A stretch of DNA of 15,750 bases from CAYYNP01 sp964472545. Lineage in GTDB: Bacteria > Planctomycetota > Planctomycetia > Pirellulales > Thermoguttaceae. The notes beneath the pieces were generated by a model. It did no database searches, was not told where the DNA came from, and saw nothing but the letters and a program-made list of their open reading frames with translations. The position numbers and the translations under genes are program-made. Shown here in pieces: positions 1 through 6,953 of this stretch. Every line of letters starts with the position of its first letter. Positions within the stretch are counted from its first letter, which is position 1. The DNA is taken from the NCBI GenBank assembly GCA_964472545.1, contig CAYYNP010000238.1:1-15750 (forward strand), written 5' to 3'.

Positions 1-61
1 TCGTCGACGGAGCCAGTCCCCTTTTTCGGGCTCCCGCACACTTTGCAGTTCTCCTCGCCGC

Positions 62-90
62 TTGCCCCGGGCGTTACCGGAAATCATAAT
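62..90 (+). promoter_or_regulatory. putative sigma70-type promoter for the GH172-like gene
   Basis: A TTGCCC hexamer (62-67, 4/6 to consensus) lies 17 bases before CATAAT (85-90, 5/6 to consensus). The spacing suits a housekeeping promoter. Transcription would start near 97, leaving a 5' leader of about 50 bases before the ATG at 147. This rests on hexamer matching only; planctomycete promoters are often less conserved. Confidence 0.35.
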
Positions 91-146
91 CGGTCGATAG
101 ACGTTGCCGATCTGGTTTCCCTCTCGCAGCCCCGGAGCCGCCGGTC

Positions 147-2534
147 ATGTGCAAGCGCATTGCCGTTCTCGTCGTCGCGTTGACCCTTCCTTCGGCCGCG
201 GTGGCCGACGACCCGCTGGCCGAGATCACGCGGAAGATCGACGCCAAAACCCGGCGGGCGTCCAGCGGCCTGTTCGACCCCGAGTCGAATCGCGACGCCT
301 ACCACATCGGCCCCGGCGAGACGATGGACCTGACCACGCTCGAAGGGCCCGGCGAAATCCGTCACATGTGGTTCACCATCGCCGGCCGCGACCGCCGCTA
401 CCCGCGCACCTTGGTGATGCGGATCTACTGGGACGGCGCCGACGTGCCTTCGGTCGAAACGCCCATCGGCGATTTCTTCGCGGCCGGCAACGGCATGCGG
501 GCGAACCTCGAGACGCTGCCCATCCAGGTCACCTCCTACGGCCGGGCGTTGAACTGCTACTGGCGGATGCCCTTCCGCCGCAGTGCCCGGATCGAACTGA
601 CCAACGAAGGCCGCAACACGCTCTGCGTCTATTGGCAGTTCGATTGGATGGAGTTGCCCAAGGCGGCCGACGACATGCTCTACTTCCACGCCCGCTACCG
701 GCAGGAGTTTCCCGCCAAGCCGTTCTCGCCCTACGTGATCTTCGAAGGCCGCGGCGAGGGACATTACGTGGGCACCGTCTTCTCGATCCAGTGCAGCTAC
801 GGAAGCTGGTTCGGCGAATCGGACGACCGCTTTTATATCGACGGCGAACGCGAGCCGTCGATCGTGGGCACCGGCTGCGAGGATTTCTTCAACGACGCCT
901 GGAACCTGCGCGAGTTCAGCAACCCGAATACCGGCGTGACCATCAAGGAACCCAACGGCGAGGACTGCCGCTTCACGGCCTATCGCTGGCACGTGCGGGC
1001 ACCGGTCACGTTTCGCAAGTCGCTGAAGGTCGACATCGAACGCCGCAGCTACGCCCTGGTGACCAACCCGGAGACCGGCGAGCGCGAGCATTACGACTTC
1101 AAGTACCGGCCCGACTTCTGCTCGTCGGTGGCGTTTTGGTATCAGAAGACGATCGCCCGGCCGCCGGACCGCTTCCCGCCGGTCAACGAGCGGATCAATC
1201 CGGAGATCTTCATCGAGACCTCCGAGATCGCAGACGAGATCGAGACCTCGGCCGACGTAACGGCCCGGCGCAGCAGCAATCGGGTCTGTAATCTGAAGAG
1301 GGGTCTCTACGTCGACAACCGGGGCATCGGCGGTTGGTTCGAGGTGCCCTGCCGGGTCGAGGAGGAAGGCAAGCACTCGATCTCCGTCTTCCAGTGCCTC
1401 TATCGCACCGGCGGGATATGGAAGGTGACGCTGGTGGGCCCCGACGGCGAGACGCCCGATGGTGAGACGCCTGCCGGCGAGAACCCTGCCGGCGAAATCG
1501 AACTCGATCGGGCGATGGACTTCTACGATCCGTATCTCGCCTGGAAGGAGAACCGGCCGGAGAACTTCCTCTACGGGACCTGGTTCGAGAAGAAGCTGGG
1601 CATCCACAAGCTCGCGCCGGGCGACTACACGTTCCGGTTCGAGTGCGTCGGCTCGAATCCGCTCGCCCGGGCGGCCGACGCCGACGAGCCGGGCTACAAC
1701 TGCCGGCTCGACGGCATCTCGCTGCGCCGTTTCCCCTGGGACGACCTACACGGGCAGATGCAGCAGTATTTGGCCGACGAGAAGGCGCTTTTCGCCGCCA
1801 TGGTGAAACAAGCGACGCAAACGGTCGCCGCACTCGACGCCGCCGTGAAGCACTTCCGGTTGGATACCGGCCAATACCCGGCCACGCTGGACGAGTTGCT
1901 CGAACGTCCCGCACGTCTGGCCGCGGCGCGGGGCCACTGGCCGTACGTCAAGTCATTGCCCGCCGACCCTTGGCGGCAGTCGTTTCGCTACGCGTGTCCC
2001 GGGCAATTCAACCCCGACGGGTTCGACGTCTACTCGGTCCACGGCAACAGCCGCGACCCGGCCGTGTGGATCGGCAATTGGCCCAGTCCGTTTCACATCC
2101 GCGGCGCGATCGAAGGCGAAGACATGACCGTGGCCGCCATCAGCGAGGGCGCCGGTACGTCGCGTCAGCAGATCGGAATCGCCTCGTTCCCGCCGCTCTC
2201 CCGCGGACGGCTGTTGTTCGTTTCGCTGAAGAATCGTGGCGATTCGATCGATCTGGCGTTGCCGTCGTCGCTCAAGCCGGGCAAGTACGTACTGCGAACT
2301 CGGCTGGTAACCTCGTGGAACTACGCGGTAGTTCGCCTCAGCCTCAACGACACGCCCTTGGGCCAACCCGTCGACACCTACACCCCCAAGGTCGACGCCC
2401 GTTGGGTCGACTGTGGCCAGGTCGAGATCAAGCCTGGGCAGAATCTGCTGCGGCTGCAGGTGATCGGACAGAACCCGTCGTCGACCGGCTACTACGCCGG
2501 GCTGGACGCGATTGTACTGACACCGGCTCCGTAG
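147..2534 (+). CDS. secreted DUF2961 / GH172-like glycoside hydrolase with extra modules
   Basis: A 795-residue protein that opens with a signal peptide (residues 1-20, ending SAAVA before DDP), so it is exported. Residues about 35-350 match the DUF2961 family (GH172). Characterised GH172 members act on fructofuranose or arabinofuranose linkages; the substrate here cannot be told. Family landmarks are LEGPGEIRHMWFT (65-77) and the acidic motif GTGCEDFF (241-248), which carries a conserved Glu. Residues 380-530 and 645-793 look like two related jelly-roll or carbohydrate-binding modules. Both end in a PG-x3-(F/L)R pattern followed by GxNP and LD(G/A)I. Residues 562-632 resemble the C-terminal part of a GspG pseudopilin (QYPATLDEL, PADPW, DGFDVYS). 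The start is supported by GGAG at 134-137, nine bases upstream. The gene appears to stand alone, since the next gene is 167 bases away. The family call is strong and enzymatic activity is inferred. Confidence 0.85.
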   Translation: MCKRIAVLVVALTLPSAAVADDPLAEITRKIDAKTRRASSGLFDPESNRDAYHIGPGETMDLTTLEGPGEIRHMWFTIAGRDRRYPRTLVMRIYWDGADVPSVETPIGDFFAAGNGMRANLETLPIQVTSYGRALNCYWRMPFRRSARIELTNEGRNTLCVYWQFDWMELPKAADDMLYFHARYRQEFPAKPFSPYVIFEGRGEGHYVGTVFSIQCSYGSWFGESDDRFYIDGEREPSIVGTGCEDFFNDAWNLREFSNPNTGVTIKEPNGEDCRFTAYRWHVRAPVTFRKSLKVDIERRSYALVTNPETGEREHYDFKYRPDFCSSVAFWYQKTIARPPDRFPPVNERINPEIFIETSEIADEIETSADVTARRSSNRVCNLKRGLYVDNRGIGGWFEVPCRVEEEGKHSISVFQCLYRTGGIWKVTLVGPDGETPDGETPAGENPAGEIELDRAMDFYDPYLAWKENRPENFLYGTWFEKKLGIHKLAPGDYTFRFECVGSNPLARAADADEPGYNCRLDGISLRRFPWDDLHGQMQQYLADEKALFAAMVKQATQTVAALDAAVKHFRLDTGQYPATLDELLERPARLAAARGHWPYVKSLPADPWRQSFRYACPGQFNPDGFDVYSVHGNSRDPAVWIGNWPSPFHIRGAIEGEDMTVAAISEGAGTSRQQIGIASFPPLSRGRLLFVSLKNRGDSIDLALPSSLKPGKYVLRTRLVTSWNYAVVRLSLNDTPLGQPVDTYTPKVDARWVDCGQVEIKPGQNLLRLQVIGQNPSSTGYYAGLDAIVLTPAP
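1440..1499 (+). repeat. 15-bp in-frame tandem repeat, four units
   Basis: Four consecutive 15-base units encode P(D/A)GE(T/N/I), residues 432-451 of the GH172-like protein. Units 1 and 2 differ only at synonymous third positions (gacggc versus gatggt); units 3 and 4 carry GCC for Asp. The repeat forms a Pro/Gly/Glu-rich loop inside the first jelly-roll-like module and could vary in copy number between strains. Confidence 0.75.
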
Positions 2535-2553
2535 TAAGCCCCAATTCCCGGAA

Positions 2554-2578
2554 CATGCCCACGACGAGCGTGAGCATG
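2554..2578 (+). terminator. hairpin downstream of the GH172-like gene
   Basis: CATGCCCACG pairs with CGTGAGCATG across a five-base ACGAG loop, giving nine base pairs with one C-A mismatch. It begins 20 bases after the stop codon. No T-run follows, so this is a weak terminator or an mRNA 3'-end stabiliser and not a classical intrinsic terminator. Confidence 0.3.
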
Positions 2579-2588
2579 GCAATGCGTC

Positions 2589-2617
2589 TCGACGTTGGTA
2601 CGGCCGTGAGATAGAAT
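2589..2617 (+). promoter_or_regulatory. putative promoter for the channel gene
   Basis: TCGACG (2589-2594, 4/6) and TAGAAT (2612-2617, 5/6) are separated by 17 bases. They lie after the hairpin that follows the previous gene and about 85 bases before the channel ATG. The position fits independent transcription of the low-GC island. Hexamer matching only. Confidence 0.3.
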
Positions 2618-2701
2618 GACGTGTGTCTGCGGCAGATCGGCCGAAAGTCAGCTTTCTGAGTCTGGCCCCCAGGCATCCCGAGGTCACGGACGGAGTAGTC
2701 G

Positions 2702-3772
2702 ATGGCAGTCCACATCGAAGACGAAGCGCGTCAGTTCTGGGACGATGCTCGCCAGCGTGCCAATGACGGCCAGACGAGTTTCTCTGAAGAGCGTTTCCCG
2801 CCCGATCCAAGTGGAGTGGGGTTCAGGGGGACGACGTTCCAGGCCGACGTAGACTTCACGAAGGCCGTTTTTGAAGGTGATGTCAGTTTCTCTCGAGCCG
2901 TCTTCAAGGGATGCGCCTCCTTTCGAAACACGACATTCGGGAAGCAAGCTCAGTTCGATTCGGCCGTGTTTGAGCAGGACGCCGATTTCAATTTCGCGGA
3001 GTTTGTGGCAGTCGGTAACTTCTGGATGGCCTGCTTCAAAGCTGAGGCGCTCTTCCAGGGTGTTGTTTTCAAGGACAATGCCGAATTCGGGGATGCTACG
3101 TTCGAGGGCGACCGGGCTCTGTTTCTTCGATCGTCTTTCGGTGCCGCGGCGGACTTCCGCAAAGCGACATTCAAGGGGCAAGCGTCTTTTGTTGGCGTCG
3201 AAGCCAAATCATGCGTGTGGTTTTCCTATCCGTGGGACAGGCGGAAGCCGTTTCTCTGCGCGAAAGACGGCGAAACGGCCTACCGCTTGGCAAAGCGGAC
3301 GATGCAGGGCGTGGGCGATTACGCAAAGGCGGGGGACTACCATTTTGCCGAGAGATGCGCTTCCAATGCGGGAGCGAGGAGCGAGGCGTGGGAGACTCTC
3401 AGGAAGCGGGACTTCCGGGGGACGATATCGCTCTTGTCGAGTTGGGGCGGCCTTGTTCTTGGCCGGTGGCTCTTTGGCTACGGGGAGCGGCCGTCGCGAC
3501 CGCTCATCGTCGCTGTTGTCGTGATACTTGCCTGCGCGGTGCTCTACTCAGTCGGCGGTGTGGTCACACACCAGACGGACGATGGGACGTTCTGCCTGGG
3601 TTACGGTTGGTGGCAGTCCCTGTACTTCAGCATCGTTACATTCACTACACTTGGCTACGGCGATCTCCGGCCACCAGAGAATCTACGACTCGTCGCCGCA
3701 CTGGAGGCACTTTTCGGCGCCGTCCTCATGGCGTTGTTTGTCGTGGCGTTGACGCGTAGATTCGTCCGTTGA
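2702..3772 (+). CDS. pentapeptide-repeat protein with a C-terminal two-helix K+ channel
   Basis: A 356-residue integral membrane protein. Residues about 41-165 form an F-rich beta-helix of the pentapeptide type: Phe recurs with alternating spacing of 5 and 6 (57, 63, 68, 74, 79, 85, 90, 96, 101, 107, 112, 118, 123, 129, 134). Residues 192-236 are an Arg/Lys-rich helical linker of the kind seen after such repeats (YRLAKRTMQGVGDYAKAGDY). The C-terminus is a 2TM channel: TM1 about 267-287, pore helix and selectivity filter TTLGYGD (315-321), TM2 about 329-349. TxGYGD is the K+ filter signature, so K+ selectivity and tetramer formation are expected. The repeat domain would sit in the cytoplasm as a regulatory or sensing part. 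The start is supported by GGAG at 2692-2695, six bases upstream. The nuclease gene follows after 85 bases on the same strand. The gating signal is unknown. Confidence 0.85.
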   Translation: MAVHIEDEARQFWDDARQRANDGQTSFSEERFPPDPSGVGFRGTTFQADVDFTKAVFEGDVSFSRAVFKGCASFRNTTFGKQAQFDSAVFEQDADFNFAEFVAVGNFWMACFKAEALFQGVVFKDNAEFGDATFEGDRALFLRSSFGAAADFRKATFKGQASFVGVEAKSCVWFSYPWDRRKPFLCAKDGETAYRLAKRTMQGVGDYAKAGDYHFAERCASNAGARSEAWETLRKRDFRGTISLLSSWGGLVLGRWLFGYGERPSRPLIVAVVVILACAVLYSVGGVVTHQTDDGTFCLGYGWWQSLYFSIVTFTTLGYGDLRPPENLRLVAALEALFGAVLMALFVVALTRRFVR

Positions 3773-3774
3773 AG

Positions 3775-3861
3775 ATGAAGACGGGAATCGTCTTGGCCAT
3801 CAAGTCCGTCGGGACCGTGGCCGTACACGGGACTAACGCAGAGACTATCCGCAACAGATGA
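3775..3861 (+). CDS. possible 28-residue leader ORF overlapping the nuclease start
   Basis: An ATG two bases after the channel stop codon opens a 28-codon frame (starts MKTGIVLAIKSVG, ends ETIRNR). Its TGA overlaps the ATG of the nuclease gene as ATGA at 3858-3861. Only GAAG, directly before the ATG, could act as a ribosome site, though ribosomes ending on the channel gene could reinitiate. Such an arrangement would couple translation of the channel and nuclease. No recognisable domain. It may be a chance frame, because it is short and lacks a good ribosome site. Confidence 0.2.
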   Translation: MKTGIVLAIKSVGTVAVHGTNAETIRNR

Positions 3862-5501
3862 TAGACCAGGCCCTTACAAGACATCGCCTCGGTGTGCGGT
3901 CAAATGCACCGAGTCAGGGGGGTGCAGAGGGCGTGTATCGTCAGAGGGACTACGTGATTGTCCGCTGTGACAGATGCGGGACGGTCTACGGCAAAGGAGG
4001 ACGAGTAATCTACTTCTACGTCATCAAGAGACGTAGAGAGAGCGGTGGCGAGGATCTTTGCCCTCAGTGCCGACAAATCAAGCGGAACCCGTTGCGAGTC
4101 TTTGAGAACGCCAAAGCCGCGTTCTTGCGGCTTGTTCAGAAGAACAACAATGTGCCACCGAAACGTCCCGATCTTCCCCGAATCCTCAGGTTCGTGATCG
4201 ATGAACTGTATGGCGGATATCGCGCGTTCAAGGAGCAATGTGGTTTCTCTCCCGTCAGAAAGCACTCGGGATACTGGAGAGAATGGCGAAACCTCGAAGC
4301 AGAGCTTCGGCCACTATGTGAGCGCCTCGGCTTCTTCCCTCCAGGCCAGTATCTCCTTGCGATCAAGGCCAGCAGCTTACGCGAAGCGTTCAAGTACTTT
4401 GGTGGGGCCGAGAAGATTGCCCGACGACTTGGATACAAGCTCCGCTCGGGTTATGAGGCTGACGACGGGCATTATGTGTTGAGCTACTATGAGTTCGCTG
4501 TTGATAACTTGCTTTTCTACCATGGTGTTCCCCACGAGACATTCCCATCTATTCGTGAGGGGGACAAACGCCGAGGTGATTTCCGAGTCGGCGACACATT
4601 CATCGAAGTAGCTGGCTTCACGAGAGACGGAAGACGCAGGCATACGCGGCAATACCACAAGAACCTCAATGACAAGCTGGCCGTTTACGCTGATCTCGGC
4701 ATTGAAGTAGTTGTGATATTCAAGGAGGACTTCGGAGACATCGGTTTAGTTGTCGACAAACTTCGGCCACTTATCAAGGAGTACGGCGATGCAGGCAAGC
4801 AAGTTGACATCAACAATGCGATAAGGCCAGCATCCTGGTGGTCCAAGTGGGGCAATGTGAAGCCGTTGCTCCAGGAGGTAATCGTGGAAATTGGGCGTTT
4901 CCCCCGGGCAAGAGAGCTTGAGGACATGGGAAGAAGCTGCGTCGCACACTACATCATGAAGTACCATGGAGGGTTTGCCGAAGCCAAGCGACGGATGGGT
5001 GTAGAAGTCAGGCAAGAAGCCCCCGGGTACTTTGCGGATTGGGGAAACGTCGAGAAGATGTTTCTCGGAGTGTGCGAACGACTCGGCTATTTCCCGTCCG
5101 CCGGCGAGATCCGGGAGTGTCGATATGGGCTTATCGACTGCGTGTCCAGCCTTTACAAGTACTGGGGAAGTCTGACTGCCGTTGCAGCCGAGTTGGGCTT
5201 CCCAACCAAACGAGAGTACGACAAAGCTCAACGCAGGAAGTCTGGATGGAAGCCTCAGCGAAAACCGGAACGAGAATTGCCAAGCCGGCAGTTTCAGAAG
5301 GAATGCGGAACTTGTGGCAAGGAGTTTCGCGGTCGAAAACACAGCTTATTCTGTTCTCGCAAGTGTTACCAGGTTTCTTGTCGCACGCGAGAGGAACGAA
5401 TCTGTCCAGTTTGCGGCCAACGGTTCGAGCCCTCAGGCCAGAAGGTGACGACTTGCAGTCGGTCATGTGGGCAGAAGAACCGCCATAGTCGAAACGGGTA
5501 G
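3858..5501 (+). CDS. putative PD-(D/E)XK nuclease with homing-endonuclease-type repeats and zinc fingers
   Basis: A 547-residue protein with a symmetric layout. (1) Zinc knuckle: CDRC (37-40) and CPQC (68-71). (2) Two repeats, about 85-130 and 140-193. (3) Nuclease-like core, about 205-310: E212, D241 in RRGDF, E250 in FIEVAGF, then K268/K273 in a following helix, and a hydrophobic strand IEVVVIF. (4) Two more repeats, about 328-382 and 393-449. (5) Two zinc fingers: C483/C486/C499/C503 and C516/C519/C533/C537. The repeats share WxN near the start, GxFP in the middle, and a K(Y/H)xG helix ending in LG(F/Y), which fits the homing-endonuclease-associated (HNH_repeat) family. A DNA-binding nuclease is inferred; no HNH motif is present. 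Base composition is visibly less GC-rich than the flanks, suggesting transfer. The start is uncertain: ATG 3858 has a poor ribosome site but could be coupled to the preceding short ORF, while GTG 3933 has AGGGGGG ten bases upstream. Confidence 0.7.
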   Translation: MIDQALTRHRLGVRSNAPSQGGAEGVYRQRDYVIVRCDRCGTVYGKGGRVIYFYVIKRRRESGGEDLCPQCRQIKRNPLRVFENAKAAFLRLVQKNNNVPPKRPDLPRILRFVIDELYGGYRAFKEQCGFSPVRKHSGYWREWRNLEAELRPLCERLGFFPPGQYLLAIKASSLREAFKYFGGAEKIARRLGYKLRSGYEADDGHYVLSYYEFAVDNLLFYHGVPHETFPSIREGDKRRGDFRVGDTFIEVAGFTRDGRRRHTRQYHKNLNDKLAVYADLGIEVVVIFKEDFGDIGLVVDKLRPLIKEYGDAGKQVDINNAIRPASWWSKWGNVKPLLQEVIVEIGRFPRARELEDMGRSCVAHYIMKYHGGFAEAKRRMGVEVRQEAPGYFADWGNVEKMFLGVCERLGYFPSAGEIRECRYGLIDCVSSLYKYWGSLTAVAAELGFPTKREYDKAQRRKSGWKPQRKPERELPSRQFQKECGTCGKEFRGRKHSLFCSRKCYQVSCRTREERICPVCGQRFEPSGQKVTTCSRSCGQKNRHSRNG

Positions 5502-5522
5502 TAGCGAAGGGTAACAAAGCGA

Positions 5523-5571
5523 AGAAATGCGGACATTCTACTTCTCTTGGAGACCGGAACGTCCGCTTTCT
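5523..5571. terminator. bidirectional hairpin between convergent genes
   Basis: GCGGACATTC (5529-5538) pairs with GAACGTCCGC (5557-5566), nine of ten positions, around an 18-base loop. The stem extends by five A-T/G-C pairs (AGAAA with TTTCT) past a one-base bulge. A-rich sequence lies on the left and TTTCT on the right. It lies between the stop codons of the nuclease gene (5501, +) and the propeller gene (5579, -), so it can serve both. The long loop makes it an imperfect terminator. Confidence 0.45.
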
Positions 5572-5578
5572 CGCCTCA

Positions 5579-6889
5579 CTACTCAATCCGATAGAGATGC
5601 GAATCGCTTCGCAGGAGGATCGCTCCGTCGACGATCGCCGGCGTAGCCATGATGCGGCCGTCGATCTCGTTTTCGATCGGCGTGGCGAATTGCGTGCCGG
5701 GTTGCAGCACGGCCGTGCGGCCGTCTTCGCCAAAGAAGTAGATCCGGCCGGCGGCCGCGATCGGCGAGGCGGAACAGTTGCCGAGGATCCGCTCGGCCCA
5801 GTGGATTTCGCCGGTGCGGGCGTCGAAACAGGTGGCCACGCCGCCGTCGGAGATCGTGTAGAGTTCGTCGCCGATCAACAGCGGCGACGATCGCCGCGGG
5901 ATCTGCTTCCGCCCGATCCAGGCCACGTGCGTATCGGTCACGTCGCCGCGGCCGTCGACCTTCACGGCGAACAGCTCGCCCTGCGGATAGGCCGTGCAGA
6001 AGAACGCCAACCCGTGCCCGAACACCGGCCGCGAGGCGTTCGAGAAGCTGCGGTCGGTGTCGACCCGCCACAGCGGCTTGCCGGAGTCGGGTTCATAGGA
6101 GACGATCCACTTCGCCCCGAACACCAGCATCTGCCGGCCGCCGGCCGCGTCGATCAGCAGCGGCGTGCTGAAGGCCTTTTTGTAGGGCGCGTAGGCGGTT
6201 TCGATCGGCGGGCGATCGGTCTTCCAGACGGTTTCGCCGGTCCGTTTGTCCAACGCCGTGACGTATTGCAGGTCGCAGCCGTCGCGCACCAGCACCAGCC
6301 GATCGCCGTCGAGAATCGGCGAACTGCCGGGCCCGACCTGGTGTTCGATCGGCAGGTGGCGCCGCCACAGAACGCGGCCGGTTGCCGTGTCGAGGCAGGC
6401 CGTGCCCATGGTGCCGAAGTCGCCATAGAGCCGCCCCGGCTCGACGACCGGCGTGGGCGTGGCGAAACTGTTGACCGAACAGATGTACAACGGCTCGTTG
6501 TGTTCGAGAAGCGTCACGGACCGCAGCAGCCGTCCGGTCGTGCGATCGAGACACACGGCCTTCAGTGTGACGCTCCGGGCAACGCGCGCGCTGGGTACGT
6601 TCCACGGGAGAGTCTTCAGCAGCCGCGCGGTTTCTTCCGGCGTGGCCATCACGGGCAGCGCCGTGGTCATCCAGATCTGCTTGCCGAACACGACCGGCGA
6701 CGACCAGCCCTGCCCTTTGACGGGCACCTTCCAGGCGACGTTCTCCGTTTCGCTCCAGCGCGTCGGCAGTCCCGTCGCCGTCGCATGGCCCTCTCCGCCG
6801 GGCCCGCGAAACTGGGGCCAATCGTCGGCCGCGGTGGTGCTGGGAACGAGAATTGTGAGAAGCGAGAGAACGAGGAACGCGTAACGCAT
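5579..6889 (-). CDS. exported PQQ-like beta-propeller protein
   Basis: A 436-residue protein with a signal peptide (1-20, ending STTA before ADD). The mature start DWPQFRGPGGEG is a hallmark of a large planctomycete family of PQQ-like (BamB-type) WD propellers. Blade signatures recur: TGRVLWRR, TGETVWKT, SGKPLWRV and TGEIHWAE, each a (T/S)Gx3W turn as in quinoprotein-like repeats. The fold is confident. There is no sign of the catalytic residues or calcium site of a true quinoprotein dehydrogenase, so it is more likely a binding or scaffold protein. It is the last gene of a leftward operon, 64 bases after the stop of the Gfo/Idh/MocA gene. The ribosome site is weak (AAAGG, about 11 bases before the ATG). 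The chosen ATG gives a complete signal peptide. The ligand is unknown. Confidence 0.85.
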   Translation of the reverse strand: MRYAFLVLSLLTILVPSTTAADDWPQFRGPGGEGHATATGLPTRWSETENVAWKVPVKGQGWSSPVVFGKQIWMTTALPVMATPEETARLLKTLPWNVPSARVARSVTLKAVCLDRTTGRLLRSVTLLEHNEPLYICSVNSFATPTPVVEPGRLYGDFGTMGTACLDTATGRVLWRRHLPIEHQVGPGSSPILDGDRLVLVRDGCDLQYVTALDKRTGETVWKTDRPPIETAYAPYKKAFSTPLLIDAAGGRQMLVFGAKWIVSYEPDSGKPLWRVDTDRSFSNASRPVFGHGLAFFCTAYPQGELFAVKVDGRGDVTDTHVAWIGRKQIPRRSSPLLIGDELYTISDGGVATCFDARTGEIHWAERILGNCSASPIAAAGRIYFFGEDGRTAVLQPGTQFATPIENEIDGRIMATPAIVDGAILLRSDSHLYRIE

Positions 6890-6953
6890 AGTAGCGATGC
6901 CTTTGCCGTTTAGCCGTCGCCGGCACGGCGACGAACGTAGGTGGTGGGTTTCC

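Noticed and set aside
84..1607. Long open frame of 507 codons on the minus strand across the GH172-like gene
   Set aside because: Antisense to a well-supported gene; its composition (rich in Arg, Gly, Val, Asp, no domain) is what GC-rich third positions of the real gene produce.
2535..2701. Possible transposase or gene remnant on either strand between the GH172-like and channel genes
   Set aside because: Short frames exist on both strands, but none shows a recognisable motif or ribosome site; only a hairpin and a promoter candidate can be supported.
3858..5501. HNH endonuclease active site in the zinc-finger protein
   Set aside because: The Cys motifs suggested HNH, but no H-N-H arrangement was found near them; the acidic core fits PD-(D/E)XK better.
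5597..6913. 438-codon open frame on the plus strand
   Set aside because: Antisense shadow of the propeller gene; no signal peptide or motif.
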